Assembly (NCBI RefSeq): GCF_001278705.1
Contig: NZ_CP012600.1
Coordinates: 1,612,190-1,676,189 of the forward strand
Length of the DNA stretch: 64,000 nt
Direction of reading: 5' to 3'
Origin: Bacillus gobiensis
GTDB taxonomy: Bacteria > Bacillota > Bacilli > Bacillales > Bacillaceae
This document shows, one piece after another, positions 25,635 to 33,003 of this stretch. The first letter of the stretch is position 1. Every line of letters begins with the position of its first letter. Below the pieces are notes generated by a model. The model saw only the letters and a list, made by a program, of their open reading frames with translations, searched no databases and was not told the origin of the DNA. The position numbers and the translations under genes are program-made.

Positions 25635-25885
25635 CTTAATTCCCCCTACTGATCATCTTGACTTGCTTCTTGTCGTTAACAACTGCAACTGGCGGCAATA
25701 ACACGATAAGACTCCCTCCTTTATACCCAAAATATAATATACCATACTTATCCAAAAATTTGTTCGCAAGATATAATCGGAATCGATCTCATATTTGAGC
25801 CAGTGGCCGGCATCTAACACAATCTACCGTTGGCGCGGAAGGCTCCGTTTGGCGCCGGATCATCGGACATGTCCTCCTCTATCGT

Positions 25886-26146
25886 CTATAGTCCGAGATA
25901 TGCCCACCGATTCCTTATTTTAGTTTTCACGTACTCTTCCTGCCATGCTCTCGTTTTAGCTTCAATCTCACCGAATAATTCCTGCGCCTTCGTTGCGTCT
26001 ATCTCTCCGCAGCCAACAAATGCGCGTTCACTTACGGATGGAAGAATAGATAGGAAATACTTTGCGTTTACATAGACATTGCGGTTATTACCCGGGAGGC
26101 TTACGATATAGCCTCCGTTTTGTTGTTTTTCGAAAATAATGTTCAT
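25886..26146 (-). CDS. Element protein of unknown function, 86 aa
   Basis: Third of three short genes read leftward from the divergent promoter at 26762-26790. ATG 26146 follows AGAGAGGG. Contains FEKQQNGGYIVSLPGNNRNVYV, beta-rich, then a helix. No family recognised. Confidence 0.6.
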   Translation of the reverse strand: MNIIFEKQQNGGYIVSLPGNNRNVYVNAKYFLSILPSVSERAFVGCGEIDATKAQELFGEIEAKTRAWQEEYVKTKIRNRWAYLGL

Positions 26147-26350
26147 TTAGACAGCCCTCTCTATAGATATCGTTTTTGTTTCGCCCCAATAATAAATTTC
26201 GAGTAACCAGATCGCCTGCTGTATTGCTTTCGCGCCTGAGTATGACGGGCATTTATGGTAGGCTTCGTACTCCCCCGTTTGAAATTCCTTTGCAACTTCG
26301 GTTAGGTACGCTTCATAAAACGGGATTAATGCGCTAATTACGGCATCCAT
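26147..26350 (-). CDS. Element protein of unknown function, 67 aa
   Basis: Its ATG overlaps the stop of the preceding gene (TGATG) and GAGGAGG lies upstream, so it is translationally coupled. Helical (FYEAYLTEVAKEFQTGEYEA) with tryptophan and tyrosine residues in the middle. Unknown. Confidence 0.6.
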   Translation of the reverse strand: MDAVISALIPFYEAYLTEVAKEFQTGEYEAYHKCPSYSGAKAIQQAIWLLEIYYWGETKTISIERAV

Positions 26351-26712
26351 CAGACAGCCTCCTCTATCGTCTCCGGCAGTACCGTTCCCTCTAGTTCCGA
26401 GAAATATTTCATCGCTTCAATGAATGTCATGGTTGAGAGGCATAATAAATCGGGATCTTCCTGCGCGCGGATACTAAAGCAAAATAACTCTGTTTCCTTA
26501 TCGCCTAACTCGTAACTGCCGTCAGCGTTCCGATGCATTATAAGAAGCTGTACATATTCGCAATCAGCTTTTAATACAAGGCCGTCTCCGAAATGTAAAA
26601 CCTCTTCTGTTGTGCGGCAGCCTTCCGAATCAAGCTCACTCGGCCGGATGATGTAAGGTACGGTAATAACCTCCGGTTGATTCTCGTCAGAAATCCATTC
26701 AATTTTATTCAT
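26350..26712 (-). CDS. Element protein of unknown function, 120 aa
   Basis: ATG 26712 (MNKIEWISDE) has AAGGAGG eight bases upstream; the longer frame to 26790 covers the promoter and is rejected. First gene of the leftward transcript, directly opposite the Xre regulator. Early genes here often encode antirepressors, but no motif supports this. Confidence 0.6.
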   Translation of the reverse strand: MNKIEWISDENQPEVITVPYIIRPSELDSEGCRTTEEVLHFGDGLVLKADCEYVQLLIMHRNADGSYELGDKETELFCFSIRAQEDPDLLCLSTMTFIEAMKYFSELEGTVLPETIEEAV

Positions 26713-26761
26713 TTGCGATTCCTCCTTGTGATTCCGACTACATTTCGTTGTCGTTAAATAC

Positions 26762-26790
26762 ATATTACTCTGACTACGAAACGATGTCAA
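26762..26790 (-). promoter_or_regulatory. Leftward early promoter of the element
   Basis: On the minus strand TTGACA (26785-26790), 17 bp, TAATAT (26762-26767). A GACTAC motif (26772-26777) lies between the boxes and another (26736-26741) lies downstream. Confidence 0.75.
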
Positions 26791-26797
26791 TACTTTT

Positions 26798-26826
26798 TTG
26801 ACTACTTTTAATAGTCAGCTTATAAT
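26798..26826 (+). promoter_or_regulatory. Rightward promoter of the Xre regulator with a palindrome
   Basis: TTGACT (26798-26803), 17 bp, TATAAT (26821-26826). The spacer contains the inverted repeat GACTA-N7-TAGTC (26800-26816). Only 7 bp separate its -35 from that of the leftward promoter. Confidence 0.8.
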
Positions 26827-26849
26827 TAGCGCAGGAGGTGACGGAAATC

Positions 26850-27065
26850 ATGCGAGTAAAATCGAATTTGAAGGCGATATTAAATGAACGGGAGATGTCG
26901 ATACGCGAATTAGAGGCGAAAAGCGGACTTAAATTTGAAACGTTGAGGCGCCTGTATAACGATGAAACTAAACAATATCAACGCGACACGATCGGTAGGA
27001 TATGTGAAGTCTTGGACGTGGAGATATCGCAATTACTTATATTAGTAGAAGATGACGGAGAGTGA
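26850..27065 (+). CDS. Small Xre-family repressor-like regulator
   Basis: 71 aa from ATG 26850, eight bases behind GGAGGTGA. The whole protein is one Cro/Xre helix-turn-helix: NLKAILNEREMSIRELEAKS, then FETLRRLYNDETKQ. It is the only recognised rightward gene of the element and is divergent from the leftward genes across overlapping promoters with GACTAC motifs, the usual geometry of a lysogeny switch. Confidence 0.85.
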   Translation: MRVKSNLKAILNEREMSIRELEAKSGLKFETLRRLYNDETKQYQRDTIGRICEVLDVEISQLLILVEDDGE

Positions 27066-27373
27066 ACCTCCGTTTTTTCTTTCTTAACAGATTGCGGAAA
27101 CACCGTCATATCAACGGTCGTGGCCGGCTAAGTTCGGTAGGCTAACCGTTACACTACACGGTTCTAAGTATGGTAGGTACTGTTACGGAGGTGTTCGATA
27201 AGTGCGGTAGTTACACGGTTTAACCCCGGAGTTTTAAAAATTTTATCGCGGAATTTTTTACCCTGGGAAACGGAAAATAATTCTCGCTCTCTTGGGGGGC
27301 CAGGCGGACGGGATGAGCCGCGACCTACCCCCGCCGGTCAAAATAAAAAAGCCGACCGTCTTGGCCGACCATT
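27066..27373. other. Non-coding region between the Xre regulator and the XerC-like gene
   Basis: About 310 bp with no supported gene. It has an AACCGT / ACACGGTT inverted repeat (about 27147-27167) and repeated CGGTAG/GGTAGG words. Just before the XerC-like stop there is a GGTCGGC-rich T-tailed stretch on the minus strand (27340-27372) that may terminate transcription, although its stem is imperfect. Confidence 0.4.
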
Positions 27374-28210
27374 TTAATCGAATATATTTGCGACTGCTTG
27401 CGCCTTCTCTTCTTCGCTTGGAGTTGAGTACCACGCAACCATATCCGCGCTACTGTGTCCCGTTAAGCTCATGATCGTTGCCATGTCTACGCCTTTATCG
27501 ACGAGCGCTTTAACGTAGCTATGTCGCAACTGATGCGGATGCACGTTGTATTCGGAGAGCATCGCCTGGACTGCACGCACACTCACTCGCTTACCTAACG
27601 ACGATAGGAACAATGCGGGAATGGCGTCAGCCCGTTGATCTAAGTACTGCGTGATCGCTCGTCTAGTGTCCGCAGGTATCGGCACATAACGTTCCTTGTT
27701 ACCTTTAGCATGACGTACATGTAGCATGCCTTTGCGTTCGCTTACGTCTATGTCATCGCGGTCTAGCGCTACCAGCTCCGACACACGTAGGCCGCAGCCA
27801 AGCAACGTCATTATGATCGCATGGTCACGCTTGTTACGTTTGCGGTCAGTCTCCCGGATAATTCTATTACGCGTACTCTTATCGATCCATTCCGGGGCTT
27901 TACTCGTTAGCTTGGCCGGCTTAGTTACGCGAATATCAGCAACTGCGGCATCGTTACCGGACCACCGGCAATATGATCGTATTGCTGCGAGTTCTCTATT
28001 TACACCGGATGCACTGCGCTTCTCTACCGTTTCCAGGCGCTGTATGTAGAACTGTACGTCTGACCGGGCGAAGGTTGTAAGATTCGCGCCGCTTCCGTCA
28101 AGATAATCCGCAAACTGTTCGAGTGAAAGGCGATATGACTTAATCGTGTTTGGCGCCTTGCCCACTAATCCTTCCGCAATAAACTGATTAATGACCGCGT
28201 TTGTTTCCAT
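27374..28210 (-). CDS. XerC/XerD-like tyrosine recombinase
   Basis: 278 aa. A SAM-like N-terminal core-binding domain (about 1-95) precedes the catalytic domain with Arg in GCGLRVSELVAL, Lys in HAKGNKERYVPI, HQLRH, GHSS and the Tyr nucleophile in AWYSTP. All catalytic residues are present. Being the second recombinase of the element and far from the attachment site, it is more likely a dimer resolvase, or it works at another site. Three TTATACGCA repeats lie upstream. Confidence 0.85.
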   Translation of the reverse strand: METNAVINQFIAEGLVGKAPNTIKSYRLSLEQFADYLDGSGANLTTFARSDVQFYIQRLETVEKRSASGVNRELAAIRSYCRWSGNDAAVADIRVTKPAKLTSKAPEWIDKSTRNRIIRETDRKRNKRDHAIIMTLLGCGLRVSELVALDRDDIDVSERKGMLHVRHAKGNKERYVPIPADTRRAITQYLDQRADAIPALFLSSLGKRVSVRAVQAMLSEYNVHPHQLRHSYVKALVDKGVDMATIMSLTGHSSADMVAWYSTPSEEEKAQAVANIFD

Positions 28211-28300
28211 CGTAATACCCCCGTTAAATAATTATGCGCAACTTTTTTCCGGTGTTATTCGCCGTAAATGGCGGGTATCTGCGACTGATCTTACAATTAT

Positions 28301-28340
28301 TATACGCATAATTCTAATTATACGCAAGTATTATACGCAT
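28301..28340. repeat. Three TTATACGCA repeats upstream of the XerC-like gene
   Basis: TTATACGCA occurs at 28301-28309, 28319-28327 and 28332-28340, with a variant TTATGCGCA at 28233-28241. On the minus strand each copy reads TGCGTATAA, so each contains an extended -10 box; TTGCGT-17-TATAAT is a credible leftward promoter. They look like iterons or an operator array. Confidence 0.65.
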
Positions 28341-28504
28341 GTTTCAACCCTGGGATTTCGGAGGCAAGCGCACGCGGCCGGCGCAAGGCTGACAAATCGC
28401 GGAATATAGGTAAACTTCGGAAGGGAATCGGTTGACATATCGTTATCTGTGCGGAGATTCAAGCCGTTGGTCACAAGCGTATTTTCACTTGACTCGACGT
28501 CGAG

Positions 28505-29191
28505 TCATTCGAAAGCCTTCCGGAATTTATCGAACAAACTTACCGGCGCATTTAGGCGAGCTTTAATCGTAAACGCCGCTTTACGGAATGCTTCGTACAG
28601 ATAGCCGTCCAGCTTGCGAATTTTACCGTGTTTAAGCTTTAAGACGACCGCGTGCCAAGCTTCTACGAAAGGCTCCGCATGATCTTCGAGTATAATCGCT
28701 GGATCTACGGAAGCTTTAGCGCGAAGCAATATACCGTAATACTTATAAATATCGTCTGCTTCAAAGTAGCGACTCATCGCGGAGTATATTTCGGCTGGCA
28801 GCGCATTTTTTAAGGCTTCGGACGGGATTACCGTATCTTTATATGTATTATTATTTATGTTTCTAGACGGAGCTTCTTCGGTATGACATTCCGGTGTGAC
28901 ATGCGCCAATATCTCGATCAAATTAGACGTCTGCCTGCGGTCGCCCGTCTGACGCATCCGTTTCGATTGACGGATGATTCCGAGCTGTTCCAGGCGATTA
29001 CATACGCGAATTACTTGACGGCGTGACTTGCCGACAAGCTCTGCGATAGTTGACTTCGCAAGAAAAGACCGGCCGATTTCCTTGCAGCTATAACGCGATA
29101 ATACGTCAAGGACTTCCGTCTCGGTTGCGGTTAGTTGATGATTCCGCTTGTGAGCGCGGACTGTGGCGTTTAGTTCTTCGATTGATTTCAT
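28505..29191 (-). CDS. Winged-helix replication-type protein, 228 aa
   Basis: Start ATG 29191 (GGGGAG upstream) gives MKSIEELNATVRAHKRNHQL, then a MarR/helix-turn-helix-like wing (LTATETEVLDVLSRYSCKE; KSTIAELVGKSRRQVIRVCN; LEQLGIIRQSKR). The C-terminal half is helical. The N-terminal HTH with tail resembles replication or partition proteins of Bacillus phages and plasmids. Its leader faces a possible small RNA (29298-29349), which would fit copy control. Not firmly assigned. Confidence 0.6.
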   Translation of the reverse strand: MKSIEELNATVRAHKRNHQLTATETEVLDVLSRYSCKEIGRSFLAKSTIAELVGKSRRQVIRVCNRLEQLGIIRQSKRMRQTGDRRQTSNLIEILAHVTPECHTEEAPSRNINNNTYKDTVIPSEALKNALPAEIYSAMSRYFEADDIYKYYGILLRAKASVDPAIILEDHAEPFVEAWHAVVLKLKHGKIRKLDGYLYEAFRKAAFTIKARLNAPVSLFDKFRKAFE

Positions 29192-29262
29192 TTCGTTCTC
29201 TCCCCGTTTAGAGAGCGCACACCCGTACATATGTTCGTTAAAAACCGCATAATGAAGAAACG

Positions 29263-29291
29263 TTGACTTCAACGATTTTTCGCGATAATAT
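29263..29291 (+). promoter_or_regulatory. Rightward promoter of a possible small RNA
   Basis: TTGACT (29263-29268), 17 bp, TAATAT (29286-29291). The -35 lies inside the inverted repeat CGTTGA-CT-TCAACG (29261-29274), a likely operator. Confidence 0.65.
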
Positions 29292-29297
29292 GTAGTT

Positions 29298-29349
29298 ACC
29301 TAAGTAAATCTGGCGTTTGGCTGTTCCCGCAGCCGGCGCTCTTTTTTTG
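29298..29349 (+). ncRNA. Putative ~50-nt small RNA in the int-rep intergenic
   Basis: About 50 bases run from the promoter at 29263-29291 to a terminator: GGCTG / CAGCC stem with a second GCG / CGC pair and a run of seven T's (29312-29348). No frame is coded. It is antisense to the leader of the downstream replication-type gene, the layout of plasmid counter-transcribed RNAs. Confidence 0.45.
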
Positions 29350-29353
29350 TTTT

Positions 29354-30331
29354 TTATATTTTTAGATTATTTAAAGGCGAATGTCTTTGGTATTTCTTCG
29401 CGACTTCATCGTCGGTAAAATCCAAGTATGCTTTTTGCGTTACCTCTACATTAGAATGGCCGAGTATTCGCGATAAGGTTACAAAGTCCCCGCCATTTAA
29501 GAGGTAATACTTAGCAAAGTTATTGCGCAATTGATGCGGAGTCACTTCAATACCCACAGAGTTAGTGATCTTTTTTAATCCTTTTTCAAACGCACTAACA
29601 TCCTGCTTATTTCCTCTATTTGTCGGAAACAGATATGCGCTATCACTGAAGCGATCTCTATATTGCATCCATCTCCGTAAATCCGTAGACAGCTTGTCCG
29701 AAATAAACACATACCTTTGCTTCTTGTTTTTAGGATTGGTAATTAAAATCGACTTCGCTCTAAAGTCTAAATCCTCCGGCTTCAATTCCACGCATTCACC
29801 GATCCGAATGCCGGTATCTAATATCAATCGCAGAGAAATCCATATACGATAGCCGTGGAAAGTAGACGTATCTATCGCGCCAAACAATGTTTTTAGTTCT
29901 TGTGGAGAAAGAAGCCGTTTCTTTTTCCTTTGCGGCTTAATATTCGCAATCGCGCTCGCTGGGCTTTCCTTGATTTCTTTTTCGGCCTCCAAGAAATTAA
30001 AGAACACCTTTATATTGCGCAAGTAGTTCGCTATTGTCGTATCGCTGATCGGTTTCGTACGGTCGGACCGTGAATCCGGATTGTTAGACGCCTTGCTATC
30101 GTTGTTAGAAACTACGGTATATTTGCCGCGTTCCCGTAAATGTTTGATGTAATTTCGGATATGTGCTGGCTTTACCTCGCGGGGATCTTCTATCTTAAAT
30201 TCATTGCGGAGGTACATCGAAAAGAGACGGAGAGTTTGATCGTAACTTTTCTTCGTCTTATCGGATAGGTTTTTTGAATCGCAGTAAATCATGAAATTAT
30301 CGAACTGAAATTCGAACTCATTAAACAACAA
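29354..30331 (-). CDS. Tyrosine integrase of the element
   Basis: 325 aa, adjacent to the spo0A-proximal attachment repeat. N-terminal core-binding domain (about 10-130), then catalytic Arg in LDTGIRIGECVEL, Lys in NPKNKKQRYVF, HQLRNNF, LGHSN, and Tyr in TQKAYLDF. All catalytic residues are present. It very likely catalyses integration into spo0A and excision from it. It probably starts at a TTG behind GGGGG. Confidence 0.9.
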   Translation of the reverse strand: MLFNEFEFQFDNFMIYCDSKNLSDKTKKSYDQTLRLFSMYLRNEFKIEDPREVKPAHIRNYIKHLRERGKYTVVSNNDSKASNNPDSRSDRTKPISDTTIANYLRNIKVFFNFLEAEKEIKESPASAIANIKPQRKKKRLLSPQELKTLFGAIDTSTFHGYRIWISLRLILDTGIRIGECVELKPEDLDFRAKSILITNPKNKKQRYVFISDKLSTDLRRWMQYRDRFSDSAYLFPTNRGNKQDVSAFEKGLKKITNSVGIEVTPHQLRNNFAKYYLLNGGDFVTLSRILGHSNVEVTQKAYLDFTDDEVAKKYQRHSPLNNLKI

Positions 30332-30402
30332 AAACGCCCCCTTTTTCCGCGGTTACATACGGTAAAGAGGACGTAAAATATAGTCGGTAAGTTTTCGCAA
30401 CA

Positions 30403-30432
30403 TTTATCGGTGTGTTTCCGATATTTATCGGT
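30403..30432 (+). repeat. Putative integrase arm sites, spo0A-proximal end
   Basis: TTTATCGGT at 30403-30411 and 30424-30432, matching the pair near the distal end. They lie between int and the att repeat. Confidence 0.55.
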
Positions 30433-30477
30433 AACTTCCGTGTGGTGTAAACCTTCACAAACGTTGATACACCGCCA

Positions 30478-31275
30478 TTATGACGCGTTCTTCTCCAGCC
30501 GCAATTTATCAGCAACCATCGCAATGAATTCACTGTTTGTCGGTTTGGCTTTGGACATGCTGACAGTATATCCAAACAATGAGGAAATGGAATCGATGTT
30601 GCCGCGGCTCCAAGCAACCTCTATGGCGTGACGGATTGCGCGTTCTACCCTGCTTGCTGTCGTGTTGAATTTTTTTGCAATATCTGGGTATAACACTTTT
30701 GTGATGCTGCCTAAAAGTTCAATATCGTTATAGACCATGCTGATCGCTTCACGCAAATACATATACCCTTTAATATGTGCTGGTACGCCAATTTCATGAA
30801 TAATGCTTGTAATGCTTGCATCAAGATTTTTCTTTTTCGGCTCCGGCTGAGGTCTGATGAAACTGCTTTGAGAAGCCGACCGGTGCATAGACGGCTGTCC
30901 GTTTCCGCTTACCTGACGAATATGCCCGACCAAATTTTCCATATCAAACGGCTTGAGAATAAAGTAAGAGGCGCCGAGTTCCACAGCCTTTTTTGTTACA
31001 TCCTCTTGGCCAAAAGCTGTCAGCATAATGACGTTTGGCTGTTTATTCAGCTGGGTTGACCTTACTCTTTCAAGAACAGCAAGTCCGTCCAGATGAGGCA
31101 TAATAATGTCCAGAACAAGCACATCAGGCTCTTTATCTTTAAATAAAGAAAGACAGTCCTGTCCGTTATATGCAACGCCCAGTATTTCCATATCCTCCTG
31201 GCCGTTAATGTATTCACTTAAAAGTCCTACAAGCTCACGATTGTCATCAGCTACACACACTTTAATTTTCCCCAC
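30478..31275 (-). CDS. spo0A: Sporulation master regulator Spo0A, with an element-supplied C-terminus
   Basis: 265 aa, full length. Receiver domain with acidic DD (ADDNRELV), phosphoacceptor Asp in [12 protein letters not shown] and Lys in [11 protein letters not shown]; hinge; then the highly conserved DNA-binding domain ([40 protein letters not shown]). The last 31 codons are a copy brought by the mobile element and end LRLEKNAS where the displaced original has LRLEHKAS. Phosphorylated Spo0A starts sporulation and controls biofilm genes. GTG start behind GGGAGG; three 0A boxes upstream. Confidence 0.97.
   Translation of the reverse strand: MGKIKVCVADDNRELVGLLSEYINGQEDMEILGVAYNGQDCLSLFKDKEPDVLVLDIIMPHLDGLAVLERVRSTQLNKQPNVIMLTAFGQEDVTKKAVELGASYFILKPFDMENLVGHIRQVSGNGQPSMHRSASQSSFIRPQPEPKKKNLDASITSIIHEIGVPAHIKGYMYLREAISMVYNDIELLGSITKVLYPDIAKKFNTTASRVERAIRHAIEVAWSRGNIDSISSLFGYTVSMSKAKPTNSEFIAMVADKLRLEKNAS
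30494..30574. repeat. Attachment-site direct repeat, spo0A-proximal copy
   Basis: Second copy of the 81-bp repeat, inside the 3' end of functional spo0A. See 15308-15388. Confidence 0.93.
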
Positions 31276-31316
31276 TTTGGTTCCTCCCTGTAATGTAATT
31301 CTTCTTTATACACTTC

Positions 31317-31455
31317 ATTCGACAAAACCAATGCATTCCCTTTAAAAAAAATTCATTTCAGCAATACTAGTGGTTTATCTTCGATATTCTCACTATTTCT
31401 TGATTATTCGACTAAAGGTGCTATTTGACAATCAGCTTAATTTCAGTTTGTCGAA
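31317..31455 (-). promoter_or_regulatory. spo0A promoter region: SigH-like promoter and 0A boxes
   Basis: AGGGAATG (31334-31341) and GTCGAAT (31317-31323) on the minus strand resemble SigH -35 and -10 elements. Spo0A boxes (TTTGTCGAA) occur at 31318-31326 (minus strand, over the -10), 31407-31415 (variant TTAGTCGAA) and 31447-31455 (plus strand). This implies SigH use and autoregulation as known for B. subtilis. Confidence 0.65.
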
Positions 31456-31511
31456 TTTTCTTTCTTTTCTTCTATATTACCCTACATTCATTTTAAGTAA
31501 AAGTTGATCAA

Positions 31512-31541
31512 GAAAAAAACTGCCGAATTTTTCCGGCAGTC
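31512..31541 (-). terminator. spoIVB terminator
   Basis: ACTGCCGG and TTCGGCAGT pair on the minus strand, followed by TTTTTTT; it overlaps the last codons of spoIVB. Confidence 0.75.
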
Positions 31542-32817
31542 AACTTGCTTTTTTTTCGCTGCTGTATATATCAATTCCAGCTTCTCTAAGCATCCATTCA
31601 ATGTGGACACCGTAACCGCTTGTTGGATCGTTGACAAAAACATGGGTCACAGCACCGATAATTTTTCCATTCTGGATAATCGGGCTGCCGCTCATCCCTT
31701 GAACAATTCCGCCCGTTTTCTTTAAGAGCGCGGGATCCGTTACTTTTAGAACCATTCCCTTTGTAGCAGGGAACTTTTGAGAAGTTGTACTTACGATTTC
31801 AATATTGAATCGTTCTACCTTGTCTTTTTCAACAACCGTCAATATTTCCGCCGGTCCTTTTTTCACTTCATTCGAAAGAGCAACTGGAAGTGCTTGATCA
31901 GCGATTTGGTTTTCTAACGATTGGTTAAGCGTTCCGAATATGCCAAATGGGCTGTTTCGATTGATATCTCCAATAATTTTTTTCTCTGAAGAAAATCGTG
32001 CCAGCTTTTCTCCTGGATTTCCACCTGTTCCTTTTTCTATTGAAGTCACAGTTGATCGTACGATTTGGCCATTTTCGACGACAATCGGTTTTTTTGTATC
32101 CATGTCGGAAATGACGTGCCCTAGCGCACCGTATTTTTTCGATTTCGGTTCAAAAAAAGTCATTGTTCCTATTCCTGCTGCTGAATCACGGATATATAAG
32201 CCAATTCGATAAAGATTTTCAGATTGGTCTTTTTCTGGAATAAGCTTGGTAACCATTTTTTTATTGTCTCGTTTGATTTGCAATTGAAGAGGTTCACCGG
32301 TTTTTCCCGCTTCTTGAATGAACGGGGCAATGTCCTTCATCTTTTCTATTTTCTTTCCATTGATTTCGGTAATAATATCTCCTATATAAATCCCGGCTGT
32401 TTCACCAGGAGATTTTTTTCCGTTTATCGTATCAATTTGATGAAAGCCTACAACTAATACACCTAGAGAATGAAGCTTTACGCCAATAGACTGGCCACCG
32501 GGTACGACCCTTAAATCATTTAATACGTGTACCTTTGTTTTTTTCAACGGGAACCCTGCAAATTCGTAAATCAATTCCCCATTCCCGTTTTTTTCGCCGC
32601 TGACTTCAACTTCATTTTTCGTAAATTTTAACGAAAATGCTTCTGACGGGCTGTTTTCCGCAGGTAAAGCGGTCGAAACAGTCTGCGAGCTGTTTTCAAA
32701 TATAGTTAATTGATTCGGAATTTCCATGTATTGTTTAAATGGTTTATAAAACCCCAGGCTTATCAAAGAAACAAGGAGAATTAACCCAACTGCTTTCCTG
32801 ATTTTTTCTGCATCCAC
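31540..32817 (-). CDS. spoIVB: SpoIVB signalling serine protease
   Basis: 425 aa, S55 family. One N-terminal membrane anchor ([15 protein letters not shown]), a PDZ domain (about residues 120-200; [15 protein letters not shown]), then the protease with the catalytic His in GALGHVISD and Ser in GMSGSPI, both present. Made in the forespore under SigG, it cuts SpoIVFA so that pro-SigK is processed in the mother cell. GTG start behind GAGGAG. Gene order spo0A-spoIVB-recN is conserved. Confidence 0.96.
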   Translation of the reverse strand: MDAEKIRKAVGLILLVSLISLGFYKPFKQYMEIPNQLTIFENSSQTVSTALPAENSPSEAFSLKFTKNEVEVSGEKNGNGELIYEFAGFPLKKTKVHVLNDLRVVPGGQSIGVKLHSLGVLVVGFHQIDTINGKKSPGETAGIYIGDIITEINGKKIEKMKDIAPFIQEAGKTGEPLQLQIKRDNKKMVTKLIPEKDQSENLYRIGLYIRDSAAGIGTMTFFEPKSKKYGALGHVISDMDTKKPIVVENGQIVRSTVTSIEKGTGGNPGEKLARFSSEKKIIGDINRNSPFGIFGTLNQSLENQIADQALPVALSNEVKKGPAEILTVVEKDKVERFNIEIVSTTSQKFPATKGMVLKVTDPALLKKTGGIVQGMSGSPIIQNGKIIGAVTHVFVNDPTSGYGVHIEWMLREAGIDIYSSEKKAS

Positions 32818-32975
32818 CTTTTCACTCTCCTCGCACCTACCACACCGTTTATTGGTGACACTAATACTTTTGCCTTCTCGGAAGGGTTTTATAACTGTCT
32901 GAAAGAGAAAAACAATGGATAAAATGATAATAAAAATAAAAAATATAGTGAATAGCTCGTGTAAGCAAAAGAAAA

Positions 32976-33003
32976 AGAAAAAAGCCGCAATTATGCAGCT
33001 TTT
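32976..33003 (-). terminator. recN terminator
   Basis: AAAGCTGC and GCGGCTTT pair around a short loop on the minus strand (one GU), then TTTTTT; begins in the recN stop region. Confidence 0.75.

Larger units (their letters stand above)
15308..30574. mobile_element. 15.2-kb integrative element in the 3' end of spo0A
   Basis: Bounded by the 81-bp direct repeat derived from spo0A. A tyrosine integrase lies 146 bp inside the spo0A-proximal end, and TTTATCGGT motifs lie near both ends. Contents: two tyrosine recombinases, an Xre regulator with a divergent promoter pair, two replication-type winged-helix proteins, an HNH nuclease, a lipoprotein, a terminase-small-like protein and about 17 small unknowns, nearly all leftward. 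No capsid, portal, tail, lysis, large terminase or conjugation genes are visible. Size and layout suggest a phage satellite or an integrated phage-plasmid. Confidence 0.92.

Noticed and set aside
25651..25720. 22-codon frame (MLLPPVAVVNDKKQ) ahead of the TPR-like gene, like a signalling peptide
   Set aside because: It has a good ribosome site but no signal sequence, so an arbitrium- or Phr-type peptide cannot be supported.
27066..27373. Phage attachment site or CRISPR-like repeats
   Set aside because: Only scattered CGGTAG-type words and one short inverted repeat; no regular spacing.
30478..31275. spo0A as a gene inactivated by the element
   Set aside because: The repeat restores a complete 265-aa frame with all receiver and DNA-binding motifs, so it is not a skin-type interruption needing excision to function.
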